A stretch of DNA of 64,000 nucleotides. Origin: Mimachlamys varia (Eukaryota; Mollusca; Bivalvia; Pectinida; Pectinidae). The position numbers and the translations under genes were made by a program. Shown in pieces: positions 1 through 12,906 of this stretch. Positions within the stretch are counted from its first letter, which is position 1. Each line of letters opens with the position of its first letter. The DNA is taken from contig OX392532.1 of NCBI GenBank assembly GCA_947623455.1, positions 45,759,058 through 45,823,057 on the forward strand. Direction: 5' to 3'. A model generated the notes under the pieces. It was not told the origin of the DNA, ran no database searches, and worked only from the letters and a program-made list of their open reading frames with translations.

Positions 1-1019
1 GGATGGTTGTAGTAACAATAGGGGATAGTTGTAGTAACAAGGGGGATGGTTGTAGTAACAATAGGGGATAGTTGTAGTAACAATAGGGGATAGTTGTAGT
101 AACAAGGGGGGATGGTTGTAGTAACAATATGGATGGTTGTAGTAACAATAGGGATGGTTGTAGTAACAATAGGGGATAGTTGTAGTAACAATAGGGGATA
201 GTTGTAGTAACAAGGGGGGACGGTTGTAGTAACACTCGGGGATGGTTGTTGTGACACTCGGGGATGGTTGTAGTAACAATATGGGATAGTTGTAGTAACA
301 ATAGGGGATGGTTGTAGTAACAATAGGGGATGGTTGTAGTAACAATAGGGATGGTTGTAGTAACAATAAGGGATGGTTGTAGTAACAATAGGGGATGGTT
401 GTAGTAACAATAGGGGATGGTTGTAGTAACAATAGGGATGGTTGTAGTAACAAGGGGGGACGGTTGTAGTAACACTCGGGGATGGTTGTTGTGACACTCG
501 GGGATGGTTGTAGTAACACTTGGGGATGGTTGTAGTAACAATAGGGGATGGTTGTAGTAACAATAGGGGATAGTTGTAGTAACAATAGGGGATGGTTGTA
601 GTAACAATAGGGGATGGTTTTAGTAACAATAGGGGATGGTTGTAGTAACACTCGGGGATGGTTTTTGTGACACTCGGGGATGGTTGTAGTAACACTTGGG
701 GATGGTTGTAGTAACAATAGGGGATGGTTGTAGTAACAATAGGGGATAGTTGTAGTAACAATAGGGGATGGTTGTAGTAACAATAGGGGATGGTTGTAGT
801 AACAATAGGGGATATTTGTAGTAACAATAGGGGATGGTTGTAGTAACAATAGGGGATGGTTGTAGTAACAATAGGGGATAGTTGTAGTAACAATATGGGA
901 TGGTTGTAGTAACAATAGGGGATGGTTGTAGTAACAATAGGGGATAGTTGTAGTAACAATAGGGGATAGTTGTAGTAACAATAGGGGATAGTTGTAGTAA
1001 CAATAGGGGATGGTTGTTG
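1..1019. repeat. Minisatellite, 22-bp unit
   Basis: About 46 head-to-tail copies of a 22-bp unit with core GGTTGTAGTAACAATAGGGG, varying by 1-2 bp. The array is cut by the window start. Variants with ACACTCGGGG and TTGTTGTGACACTC recur together near 230-260, 470-510 and 650-690, so blocks of several units were copied as groups. The minus-strand open frame at 620-1003 has a 22-residue period, which is three 22-bp units, and is a by-product of the repeat. Confidence 0.97.
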
Positions 1020-1651
1020 TTATGCTTGTTTATTCACAGGAGTACATCACTACTCTTTGAGCCTTTATTATATATTGATGTCTATACATTTAGATGTAAA
1101 TAATCGCTTTCAATATCAGAATTTTGTCGTGAATGTAATAATGGTGACGGAATGAAGTGACGAGATGTACTGCGTGTTTACACAACCCAATCTATCGGTT
1201 TGATCATAGTCAATTCGGAATAGTTTAGTTTGGAAAATAATCATTTATACAACTTGAATTTTCACTTGTTTTATACAGTAATTAGAAAGACACATCAAAA
1301 CTTAGAGTTTTCGTTATTATCTGTTGGAATCGGAGTCGTCTGTGGGCTGGATGACAGTAACACTTCATCCTGGGTCCCAAGGGAGCTCGCCTTGGCAGAA
1401 AACTTATTGCTGACATCGACTCAACACTGTGGAGCTAGATCGATTCAGTTCCAAAGCCTTTCAGAGCGTTAGTATGAGGGAGTTTATGCCTCAAAAAACA
1501 TTGAATACATCTATGTTTGTTAAAACGATTTCAAACAGTCATCATTTCTCGCTTTTCTGGATATGTTGTCCGCCATATTAATTGATGAAACTTTTCAATC
1601 CGATTTTTTTTCTGTTTCATAGAATAAACCTATCTCCAATACACTTCTGCC
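1020..1651. other. Single-copy spacer, no recognised gene
   Basis: AT-rich non-repetitive DNA between two arrays. An 80-codon plus-strand open frame (1230-1472) has no motif I recognise and no splice or promoter context to support it. Nothing else can be called. Confidence 0.6.
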
Positions 1652-2583
1652 TACAAACAATATACCACTCCTTCTTACGCAAAATAAAGCACTCCTTATA
1701 CATACAATAAACCACTCCTTATACATACAATATACCACTCCTTCTTACTAATAATAAACCACTCCTTCTTACAAATAATAAACCACTCCTCCTTACAAAT
1801 AATAAACCACTCCTCCTTACAAATAATAAACCACTCCTCCTTACAAATAATAAACCACTCCTTCTTGCTAAAAATAAACCACTCCTTCTTACAAATAATA
1901 AACCACTCCTCCTTACAAAAAATAAACCACTCCTTCTTACAAATAATAAACCACTCCTTCTTACATACAATATACCTCTTCTTACATACAATATACCTCT
2001 TCTTACATACAATATAACACTCCTTCTTACATACAATATACCTCTTCTTACATACAATGTACAATATACCTCTTCTTACATACAATATACAATATACCTC
2101 TTCTTACATACAATATACCTCTTCTTACATACAATATACAATATACCTCTTCTTACATACAATATACCACTCCTTCTTACAAATAATAAACCACTCCTCC
2201 TTACAAATAATAAACCACTCCTTCTTACATACAATATACCTCTTCTTACATACAATATACCTCTTCTTACATACAATATAACACTCCTTCTTACATACAA
2301 TATACCTCTTCTTACATACAATGTACAATATACCTCTTCTTACATACAATATACAATATACCTCTTCTTACATACAATATACCTCTTCTTACATACAATA
2401 TACAATATACCTCTTCTTACATACAATATACCTCTTCTTACATACAATATACCTCTTCTTACATACAATGTACAATATACCTCTTCTTACATACAATGTA
2501 CAATATACCTCTTCTTACATACAATGTACAATATACCTCTTCTTACATACAATATACCATTCCTTCTTATACACATATACCAC
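1652..2583. repeat. Minisatellite, mixed 21-bp and 24-bp units
   Basis: Two related unit types share the core of the array at 2908-3873. The 24-bp type has CCACTCCTCCTTACAAATAA. The 21-bp type, ATACCTCTTCTTACATACA, lacks three bases. The 24-bp units dominate the left half and the 21-bp units the right. A block of both types is duplicated at about 1950-2110 and 2230-2400. The SINE at 2584 separates this array from the next one. Confidence 0.95.
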
Positions 2584-2907
2584 AAGGATGCTCGGTGATC
2601 AAGTGGTAGGACGCCGGGCTCGTGAGTGAAGGGTTGCGAGTTTCTTGAGCAAGATGCATATACGCTGCTTGTCCCAGTCTACTGCTGTAAATGAGAACGT
2701 GGTTGGGCAGTGCTAGAAATTGTAGATTACTAGCTGTGAGGGCCGAGATGGCAGCACCGGTTGTATTTTCCCCAGGGAGTTGAGAACGATATTGGCTGGT
2801 TGCTAAGGCCCTATAATCACGGATAATAATTTGTGAACCGCTTTGAGGCGGCCTTCAAGTTGTGATAAAGCAGTATATAAGAACCTCCAATTATTATGTT
2901 ATTATTA
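2584..2907 (+). mobile_element. tRNA-derived SINE, near full length, inserted in a minisatellite
   Basis: The head resembles a tRNA. A box A-like TGATCAAGTGGT lies near 2596, and about 35 bp on a box B-like GGTTGCGAGTTTC lies near 2632 (one extra G against GGTTCGANTCC). A unique body follows, and the 3' end is a TTATTATTATT-type tail. The left flank (2564-2583) and right flank (2908-2928) are close matches to each other and to the array unit, as expected of a target-site duplication made inside the array. SINEs depend on a partner LINE for mobility; this copy has no coding capacity. The family name is not known to me. Confidence 0.7.
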
Positions 2908-3873
2908 TTCTTACGCACAATATACCACTCTTTCTTAGAAACAATATACCATTCCGTCTTACTTGTACAAACAATATATCACTCCTTCTCACTAACAATA
3001 TACCATTCCTTCTCACTAACAATATACCATTCCTTCTTACAAACAATATACCATTCCTTCTTACAAACAATATACCACTCCTTCTTACAAACAAAATATC
3101 ACTCCTTCTTTCAAACAAAATATCACTCCTTCTTACAAACGATATACCATTCCTTCTTACAAACAAAATATCACTCCTTCTTACAAACAAAATATCACTC
3201 CTTCTTACAAACAATATATCACTCCTTCTTACAAACAAAATATCACTCCTTCTTACAAACAAAATATCACTCCTTCTTACAAACAAAATATCACTCCTTC
3301 TTACAAACAAAATATCACTCCATCTTACAAACAAAATATCACTCCTTCTTACAAACAATATACCACTCCTTACAAACAATATACCACTCATTCTTACGAA
3401 CAATATAACATTCCTTCTTACAAACAATATACCACTCCTTCTTACAAACAATATACCACGCATTCTTACAAACAAAATATCACTCCTTCTTACAAACAAT
3501 ATACCATTCCTTCTTACAAACAATATACCATTCCTTTTTACAAACAATATACCATTCCTTCTTACAAACAATATACCACTCCTTCTTACAAACAATATAC
3601 CATTCCTTCTTACAAACAAAATATCACTCCTTCTTACAAACAATATATCACTCCTTCTTACAAACAATATACCACTCCTTCTTACAAACAAAATATCACT
3701 CCTTCTTACAAACAAAATATCACTCCTTCTTATAAACAATATACCACTCCTTCTTACAAACAATATACCTCTTCTTACATACAATATACCATTCCTTCTT
3801 ACAAACAAAATATCACTCCTTCTTACAAACAATATATCACTCCTTCTCACAAACAATATATCACTCCTTCTTT
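2908..3873. repeat. Minisatellite, 24-bp unit
   Basis: About 40 copies of a 24-bp unit with core TACCACTCCTTCTTACAAAC, alternating CAATATACC and CAAAATATC forms. Because 24 is divisible by 3, both strands carry long open frames (337 codons plus, 320 codons minus) with an 8-residue period. They have no start context or domain and are not genes. The unit is a sister of the 24-bp type at 1652-2583, so the SINE split one ancestral array. Confidence 0.96.
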
Positions 3874-5165
3874 AATACATATTAATGCCAACTAAAAACA
3901 GTTATTACCTTTATTTACTATAACTAGAATCTGTTCATCTCATAAAACTTTCAATTACGCTTTAAACGTTTCGGCATTTAGCTCAAATAATGTATATATC
4001 GGGTATGATTGTTCAATAAATAGAACAACCATCGTCTGGGGTTGGTTATTAGTATCCAACTGAACAATTATGACGCCATAATAATGATGACGTCAACAAT
4101 CGGTCAATTGCATTGATGGCCTTATAAATCCCAACTGAATTTCAAACGAATATAATATCATACAAAATACCCTTTCGCCCTACATATATCATAATATAGG
4201 TTACACGTAATGCATCACTTCTATATATCTTTCTGGTGTCGTATAATATAACCTTACTTCTAATTTTTTGTAATATGTATAATAAGTTCTGCTGTGCCGT
4301 ATTATATATATGTAACTTCTTGTCTGCCATCGTTGTTTACTTTTTGTCTTCCGTACTTTCTTCTATACTTTTGGTCTGTCGTTTTAACATGTGTGGTGCT
4401 CGCCTGTTGTGACCTGCCCACATCATCAGTACCTGTCATGTACATTATCCACCAGAGGGCTATCGACTGTACGTATACATAGCAAATTAACATGAATCCT
4501 AACTGCATTAATACCATCATCGGCGCCATATCACTCAACTGCGCAGTAGTCCCAGGAGTCCAAACGCCATCTAGCGGCGTAGCAATCAAAGGACAGACAA
4601 ATCTGCCTTTTAAACGATAGTAAAACTTTCTATTTAAGACGTTCGATTGAACACAGTATTCATATCGATTCGACGTAAACAATGCAGGAATAATTCATAG
4701 CAATATTTACAACGTGTTACCCACTTAATACAAGAACAGAGTGCAACAGAGCGGTTTATTGTTGAAGTAATTAGACGGGTACACCTTCATGCACCAACTG
4801 CTATTGCTACCGTAGACATCCCATATATATTCTAATGTAACCACGGTAATGGACGCGAGTAGATGTTTGGTTATTGTCGAGTTTTATGTACGTATGCCAT
4901 TAGTCCATAGTACACAGCTTAAGTGACCATGTCCCGGGGGGCCGGGTCGTGCCCCTAAACAAGGGTTTGTCTGTCTGGTCACGAAACTCTGCCTATCACA
5001 AAAACCACCAGATCTGAACAACACATATGATGTCAGCCAGTATCAAAATACATAAAAATGATGGATTTTTTATAAAAATATCTATCGCCTACACTTGAGG
5101 ACGTCAATACCGTGACAACTATATAGTATAAAGATCCCATAACACTGTACTGTAGTTCAGGATCG
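3874..5165. other. Single-copy spacer
   Basis: No recognised gene. A lone palindromic TGACGTCA (CRE-type site) occurs at about 4087-4094 with no promoter or transcript evidence around it. A 126-codon minus-strand open frame (4302-4682) has no recognisable domain. Confidence 0.5.
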
Positions 5166-5305
5166 TACCTCATTTTGACTGCGTATACTGTAGTATGCCC
5201 ACAGTTGGCAGCGCACATATTCTGTAGTGAGCGTTAACGCTCTATAATGAATATGTTCGTTACCAAATACGGGTATACTACAGTATACGCGGTCAAAACG
5301 AGGTA
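5166..5305. repeat. 140-bp imperfect palindrome (foldback, possibly MITE-like)
   Basis: The two halves are mirror complements around position 5235/5236. The centre is a perfect 14-bp palindrome, GAGCGTTAACGCTC (5229-5242). The arms stay paired outward with scattered mismatches, including a well-matched block, GCGTATACTGTAGTATGCCC (5181-5200), against its complement at 5271-5290. By eye roughly 55 of 70 positions pair. There is no loop and no coding sequence. It could be a small foldback transposon relic or a head-to-head duplication. Confidence 0.75.
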
Positions 5306-5839
5306 TATGTACAATCCTTATATTTACATCATTAATAATGTTTTAATACTATCCGCAGATATAAACATCCGAGACGTGTTGCTACGATGGTAACCACGAT
5401 AACCGTGGTAGCAAAGACAAAATACATTTTATAACTTAAATATTACTAGCATTTCGAACATACTTATTCACTTATAACGGTCGCTATGTACATCGTACAT
5501 GCATGTCATGGCACACTGGTCTAGTAGTGACGCGGTCGAACGTTGCAACATAAAGCGGCCATTTTTGCATTACCGTCAAAGAATTTCGAATGTGCATCAA
5601 TTAAACTACGAAGTTTACCAGCATCCATTTATAGTGTAATTGTATGCTTAATGGATCCCGAATGTGTTTCACGTTTCAAGATGTTGAAAGAACCAAGAAA
5701 TGGCTGTCAACGAATAATTTTCGCTCTGAAGCTTGAATGGCGCCATATTGAAAAAGAAATCAATACGCCAGACATGTTGACATTGTGCTATTAAACGCTA
5801 ATTTATTCACATTCATAGTTTACAAAGCTGAAGAGGGAA
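5306..5839. other. Single-copy spacer
   Basis: AT-rich sequence with a short local inverted repeat (CCACGATAACCGTGG near 5394). An 83-codon plus-strand open frame (5543-5794) has no recognisable domain. Confidence 0.5.
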
Positions 5840-6908
5840 GGGGCCACGGTATCCGACCCAACATTATACCACTAGCCCTCCACCTCTGGGTCGCGGTATC
5901 CGACCAAACATTATACCGCTAGCCCTCCACCTCTGGGCCGCGGTATCCGACCAAACATTATACCACTAGCCCGCCACCTCTGGGCCGCGGTATCCGACCC
6001 AACATTATACCACTCGCCCTCCACCTCTGGGCCGAGTATCCGACCCAACATTCTACCACTAGCCCGCCACCTCTGGGCCGCAGTGGCCGACCCGGCATGC
6101 TACCACCAGCCCTCCACCTCTGAGCCGCGGTGGCCGACCGGACACTCTACCACTATCCCTCCACCTCTGAGCCGCGGTGGCCGACCCGACATTCTACCAC
6201 TAGCCCTCCAACTCTGGTCTGCGGCGGCCAACCCGACATTCTACCACTAGCCCTCCACCTCTGAGCCGCGGTGGCCGACCGGACACTCTTCCACTAGCCC
6301 TCCACCCCACCTCTGGGCCGCGGTGGCCGACCCGGCATCTAACCACTATCTCGCCACCTCCGGGCCGCGGTGGCCGACCCGACATCCTATCCTTAGCCAT
6401 CCACCTCTGGGCCGCGTAGGCCGACCCGACATCCTACCATTAGCCTCCACCTCTGGGCCGCGGTGGCCGACCCTACATTCTACCACTAGCCCTCCACCCC
6501 TGTGCTGCGGTGGCCGACCATACATTCTACCACTAGCCCTCCACCCCTGTGCTGCGGTGGCCGACCATACATTCTACCACTAGCCCTCCACCTCTGGACC
6601 GCGGTGGCCGACCCTACATTCTACCACTAGCCCTCCACCTCAGGGCTGCGGTGGCCGACCCTACATTCTACCACTAGCCCTCCACCTCTGTGCCGCGGTG
6701 GCTCACCCGAGTTCTTTCATTACCCCTGAGCCGCGGAGGCCGAGTGGTTAAGGTGTCCCAACATTCTCCAACTAGCCCCCCACCTCTAGGCCGCGTTGCC
6801 GGGTGGTAAAATTGTCCCAATATTCTCCAACTAGCCCTCCACCTCTGAGCCGCGATGGCCGAGTTGTTAAAGTGTCCAAACATTATCCCACCAGCCCTCC
6901 ACCTCTAG
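5840..6908 (+). repeat. Tandem array of SINE heads, 47-bp units grading to about 61-bp units
   Basis: About 18 units of 47 bp are followed by three of about 60 bp. Each unit matches the tRNA-like 5' end of the SINE that abuts the array at 6909, sharing GCCGCGGTGGCCGA and TACCACTAGCCCTCCACCTC. The long units next to the SINE keep GAGTGGTTAAGGTGTCC, which contains a box A-like TGGCCGAGTGGT. The 47-bp units lack a 14-bp piece (GTGGTTAAGGTGTC) and so have lost box A. Gradual divergence leftward suggests growth away from the SINE. Open frames here are by-products. Confidence 0.85.
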
Positions 6909-7131
6909 GGCGCGGTGGCCGAATGAGTAAGGTGTCACGACTATCTACCACTAGCCCTCCATCTCTGGATTGCTAATTTTAAACCCACGTGGGGCAGGTG
7001 CTAGGTACTGACCGTAGCTCGTTGGTTTTTCTCTGGGTACTCCGGATTTCCTCTGTATCCAAACCGTGGCACGTACTTAAATGACACTGGCTGTTAATTG
7101 GACGTTAAGCAAAATAACCCAAACATAAAGG
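6909..7131 (+). mobile_element. tRNA-derived SINE, full body, degraded
   Basis: A complete SINE: a head with GCGCGGTGGCCGA, a decayed box B region (GATTGCTAATTTTAAACCC), a conserved body with CCCACGTGGGGCAG, GGTACTGACCGTAG and GGTTTTTCTCTGGGTACTCC, and a 3' end with TTGGACGTTAAGCAAAATA. I recognise this as a SINE type common in molluscan genomes, from memory. Its head is the source of the array on its left. The copy carries many substitutions and is presumably inactive. Confidence 0.8.
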
Positions 7132-7650
7132 AAGTCAATATATAGATAATATAACACTGAGCAGAATATAGATATGATATCTAAAGTATGTCGGAGGTAA
7201 GGGAGAGAGTTTATAGGTAAAGCCTATTGCTCACTCCTATTGATTATTAATTTGATCAATAAGATATATTTGAAATGAAAAATAGATATGATAACACTAT
7301 ACATGTATGAAAACACTGAACAGTATATAGATGGGATAACACTGTACAGAATATAGATATGATAACACCGCACAGTATATAGATATGATAACACTGTTCA
7401 GTATACATATTTGATAACGCTGAACAGTATATAGATATGATAACACTGTACAGTATATAGATATGATAACACTGTAGAGTATGAAGATGTGATAACACTA
7501 TACAGTATAAAGATGTGATTAAACTGAACAGTATATAGATATGATAACAATGTACAGTATATAGATGTGATATCACTGTACAGTATAAAGATGTGATAAC
7601 ACTATACAGTATAAAGATGTGATAACACTAAACAGTATATAGATGTTATA
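7132..7650. repeat. Minisatellite, 26-bp unit, with founder-like outlier copies
   Basis: The main array (about 7282-7650) has some 14 copies of a 26-bp unit with core GATAACACTGTACAGTATAT. Two diverged copies lie 100 bp to the left (about 7138-7185), separated by non-repeat sequence, and may be remains of the starting sequence. The array abuts the 25-bp array at 7651 directly, sharing ACAGTAT/ACAGTTAT. A 106-codon minus-strand frame is a by-product. Confidence 0.9.
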
Positions 7651-10600
7651 ACAGTTATACTGCTACTCCACCACTACAGTTATACTGGTACTCCACCACT
7701 ACAGTTATACTGGTACTCCACCACTACAGTTATACTGGTACTCCATAACTACAGTTATACTGGTACTCAATAACTACAGTTATACTGATACTTCACCACT
7801 ACAGTTATACTGGTACTTCACCACTACAGTTATACTGGTACTACACCACTACAGTTATACTGATACTTCACCACTACAGTTATACTGGTACTCCATAACT
7901 ACAGTTATACTGGTACTCCACCACTACAGTTATACTGATACTCCACCACTACAGTTATACTGATACTTCACCACTACAGTTATACTGGTACTCCACCACT
8001 ACAGTTATACTGGTACTCCACCACTACAGTTATACTGGTACTCCACCACTACAGTTATACTGGTACTCCACCACTACAGTTATACTGATACTCCACCACT
8101 ACAGTTATACTGGTACTCCACCACTACAGTTATACTGATACTTCACCACTACAGTTATACTGGTACTCCAACACTACAGTTATACTGGTACTTCACCACT
8201 ACAGTTATACTGGTACTCCAACACTACAGTTATACTGGTACTTCACAACTACAGTTATACTGGTACTCCACCACTACAGCTATACTGGTACTCCACCACT
8301 ACAGTTATACTGGTACTCCACCACTACAGTTATACTGGTACTCCACCACTACAGCTATACAGGTACTTCACCACTACAGTTATACTGGTACTCCACCACT
8401 ACAGTTATACTGGTACTCCAACACTACAGTTATACTGGTACTCCACCACTGTAGTTATACTGGTACTCCACCACTACAGTTATACTGGTACTCCACCACT
8501 ACATTTATACTGGTACTCCAACACTACAGTTATACTGGTACTCCACCACTACAGTTATACTGGTACTCCACCACTACAGTTATACTGGTACTCCACCACT
8601 ACAGTTATACAGGTATTCCACCATTACAGTTATACTGGTACTCCACCACTACAGTTATACTGATACTCCAACACTACAGTTATACTGGTACTCCATCACT
8701 ACAGTTATTCTGGTACTCCAACACTACAGTTATACTGGTACTCCATCACTACAGTTATTCTGGTACTCCACCACTGCAGTTATACTGGTACTCCACCATT
8801 ACAGTTATACTGGTACTCCACCACTACAGTTATACTGGTAATCCAACACTAAAGTTATACTGGTACTCCACCACTACAGTTATACTGGTACTCCACCACT
8901 ACAGTTATACTGGTACTCCACCACTACAGTTATACTGGTACTCCAACACTAAAGTTATACTGGTACTCCACCAATATAGTTATACTGGTACTCCACCATT
9001 ACAGTTATACTGGTACTCCACCACTACAGTTATAGTGGTACTCCACCACTACAGTTATACTGGTACTCCACCACTACAGTTATACTGGTACTCCAACACT
9101 AAAGTTATACTGGTACTCCACCACTACAGTTATACTGGTACTCCATAACTACAGTTATACTGGTACTCCATAACTACAGTTATACTGGTACTCCACCACT
9201 ACAGTTATACTGGTACTCCAACACTACAGTTATACTGGTACTCCACCACTACAGTTATACTGGTACTCCATAACTACAGTTATACTGGTACTCCATAACT
9301 ACAGTTATACTGGTACTCCATAACTACAGTTATACTGGTACTCCACCACTACAGTTATACTGGTACTCCAACACTAAAGTTATACTGGTACTCCACCACT
9401 ACAGTTATACTGGTACTCCACCACTACAGTTATACTGGTACTCCATAACTACAGTTATACTGGTACTCCAACACTACAGTTATACTGGTACTCCAACACT
9501 ACAGTTATACTGGTACTCCACCACTACAGTTATACTGGTACTCCACCACTACAGTTATTCTGGTACTCCATAACTACAGTTATACTGGTACTCCACCACT
9601 ACAGTTATACTGGTACTCCACCACTACATTTATACTGGTACTCCACCACTACAGTTATACTGGTACTCCATAACTACAGTTATACTGGTACTCCACCACT
9701 ACAGTTATACTAGTACTCCACCACTACAGTTATACTGGTACTCCACCACTACAGTTATACTGGTACTCCACCACTACAGTTATACTGGTACTCCAACACT
9801 AAAGTTATACTGGTACTCCACCACTACAGTTATACTGGTACTCCACCATTACAGTTATACTGGTACTCCACCACTACAGTTATAGTGGTACTCCACCACT
9901 ACAGTTATACTGGTACTCCACCACTACAGTTATACTGGTACTCCAACACTAAAGTTATACTGGTACTCCACCACTACAGTTATACTGGTACTCCATAACT
10001 ACAGTTATACTGGTACTCCATAACTACAGTTATACTGGTACTCCACCACTACAGTTATACTGGTACTCCAACACTACAGTTATACTGGTACTCCACCACT
10101 ACAGTTATACTGGTACTCCATAACTACAGTTATACTGGTACTCCATAACTACAGTTATACTGGTACTCCACCACTACAGTTATACTGGTACTCCAACACT
10201 ACAGTTATACTGGTACTCCACCACTACAGTTATACTGGTACTCCACCACTACAGTTATACTGGTACTCCATAACTACAGTTATACTGGTACTCCACCACT
10301 ACAGTTATACTGGTACTCCACCACTACATTTATACTGGTACTCCATAACTACAGTTATACTGGTACTCCATAACTACAGTTATACTGGTACTCCACCACT
10401 ACAGTTATACTAGTACTCCACCACTACAGTTATACTGGTACTCCACCACTACAGTTATACTGATACTCCACCACTACAGTTATACTGATACTCCAACACT
10501 ACAGTTATACTGGTACTCCAACACTACAGTTATACTGGTACTCCAACACTACAGTTATACTGGTACTCCACCATTACAGTTATACTGGTACTCCACCACT

Positions 10601-11708
10601 GTAGTTATACTGGTACTCCATAACTACAGTTATACTGGTACTCCACCATTACAGTTATACTGGTACTCCACCACTACAGTTATACTGGTACTCCACCACT
10701 ACAGTTATACTGGTACTCCACCACTACAGTTATACTGGTACTCCATAACTACAGTTATACTGGTACTCCACCAATACAGTTATACTGGTACTCCAACACT
10801 ACAGTTATACTGGTACTCCACCACTACAGTTATACTGGTACTCCACCACTACAGTTATACTGGTACTCCAACACTACAGTTATACAAGTACTCCACCACT
10901 ACAGTTATACTGGTACTCCACCACTACAGTTACAGTATACTGGTACTCCAACACTACAGTTATACTGGTACTCCACCACTACAGTTATACTGGTACTCCA
11001 CCACTACAGTTATACTGGTACTCCACCACTACAGTTACAGTATACTGGTACTCCAACACTACAGTTATACTGGTACTCCAACACTACAGTTATACTGGTA
11101 CTCCACCACTACAGTTATACTGGTACTCCAACACTACAGTTATACAAGTACTCCACCACTACAGTTATACTGGTACTCCACCACTACAGTTACAGTATAC
11201 TGGTACTCCAACACTACAGTTATACTGGTACTCCACCACTACAGTTATACTGGTACTCCAACACTACAGTTATACTGGTACTCCACCACTACAGTTATAC
11301 TGGTACTCCACCATTACAGTTATACTGGTACTCCACCACTACAGTTATACTGGTACTCCACCACTACAGTTATACTGGTACTCCACCACTACAGTTATAC
11401 TGGTACTCCACCACTACAGTTATACTGGTACTCCAACACTACAGTTATACTGGTACTCCACCACTACAGTTATACTGGTACTCCACCACTACAGTTATAC
11501 TGGTACTCCATAACTACAGTTATACTGGTACTCCACCACTACAGTTATACTGGTACTCCATAACTACAGTTATACTGGTACTCCACCACTACAGTTATAC
11601 TGGTACTCCAACACTACAGTTATACTGGTACTCCACCACTACAGTTATACTGGTACTCCATAACTACAGTTATACTGGTACTTCACCACTACAGTTATAC
11701 TGGTACTA
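7651..11708. repeat. Minisatellite, 25-bp unit, about 162 copies
   Basis: Very constant 25-bp unit with core ACAGTTATACTGGTACTCCA and a variable last five bases (CCACT, ACACT, TAACT). Unit length changes almost only by a 5-bp insertion (ACAGTTACAGTATAC) at about 10,931, 11,036 and 11,190. Marker variants show block copying: TATAGTGG recurs 850 bp apart (9031 and 9881, 34 units), and TATACAAGTA recurs 260 bp apart (10,881 and 11,141). No long open frame, since the unit carries stops. Confidence 0.98.
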
Positions 11709-12763
11709 CTATTTTGCCATACCATAGATTGATACATTCGTTAGTCCACTGGTGTAACGCCCCCTCCCCCTAACAGTTTGTTCATCAACAACAACATATA
11801 ACATCCCATTTAAACCCAAAACAACAGCGGGAGTATATATTAAAGATTGTTCAGCAAAAAAAAAACAATTATCCAGTGTTTTAATAGTCTGTAATGCTGT
11901 GTCCCTGGTTATAACAAGCTTATCACATTCGTCTTACATCCCTATCAATTACCCGCTGACTAGAGGCTCTTGTTCGGTATTGTGCGAGTCAGGTTCAAAT
12001 CCAGGAGCGCCTTTTAGCGGTAGCTAATTTTTGTGTAGATGAAAATCGCTATCAAGTGACAAATACATAGACAAATGTCAAAACTCAACACCGCGCAATA
12101 ACTCTCGGCCGCGCAATTACGCCGTGCTTGGGCGTGTTGTGTTAAGTGCGAGTGGACGGATACGGGTTAGCAAACCTCTTACACGACTGCCGGGCGTCCG
12201 TCTACCCCACAGCTACCTTTATTATCGGTTAGTTTGACCTGCGCTGTTCCTAGCTTACCGTAACCATCACTGTCGCCGTTTTACTGAAATAAAACCAGAA
12301 GGATCAGTATAATCGACACTCTGTAGACGATACTGCGCGCAATTGTGGATCTCCAGGGAAATCCAACGATGCAATTAGGAAAATTTCACTTTCCAGTAGC
12401 ATCCGTCCAGAAAAAAACAAGGGCGGATAACTCTGTTTTGTTGTCTTAGTAGACAGCATCATCGAACATTATATGAGTCTCAAAAGAGTACTTACAACGT
12501 ATTAGGAAATATTGATGTTGTGCCACATCCATTAATCATCACATTGTAAACAATGGCAACTCAAGCTGTTGGTTGGCCGCTCACTCTTTAGCGGGTTCTA
12601 AATTAGCTTCTACAACAGCAGGATTGTAATACAATGTAGTTCAAATCAAGAGCTATATATCTTGAAATTATGATTTTTTTTCGTTGAATATAATAACACT
12701 CGAAATTGATATGTAGCAACAACCGTTACTTGTTCACAGGGCATCAAACATGTTATACACTAG
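11709..12763. other. Single-copy spacer
   Basis: About 1 kb of ordinary-looking sequence. A box B-like AGGTTCAAATCC at 11,991-12,002 lacks a matching acceptor stem upstream, so I do not call a tRNA. No recognisable coding sequence. Confidence 0.5.
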
Positions 12764-12906
12764 ATAACAACAGTCAAAGTCACCCCCTCTACTGATACAA
12801 CAGTCAAGGCCAACCCCTCCGCTGGTACAATAGTCAAGGTCACCCTTCCAATGGTACAACAGTCAAGGTCACCCCTCCAATGGGGTACAACAGTCAAGGT
12901 CATCCC

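Noticed and set aside
2862..3875. 337-codon plus-strand frame with 8-residue period
   Set aside because: 24-bp unit arithmetic; an equally long frame exists on the other strand.
4087..4094. TGACGTCA as a functional CRE
   Set aside because: A single 8-bp palindrome with no promoter or gene beside it is expected by chance at this scale.
4302..4682. 126-codon minus-strand frame as a host gene
   Set aside because: No recognised domain, low-complexity neighbourhood and no splice or promoter support.
11940..12015. Possible tRNA gene at the AGGTTCAAATCC box B-like site
   Set aside because: No pairing acceptor stem and no convincing D arm; at most a decayed tRNA-like scrap.
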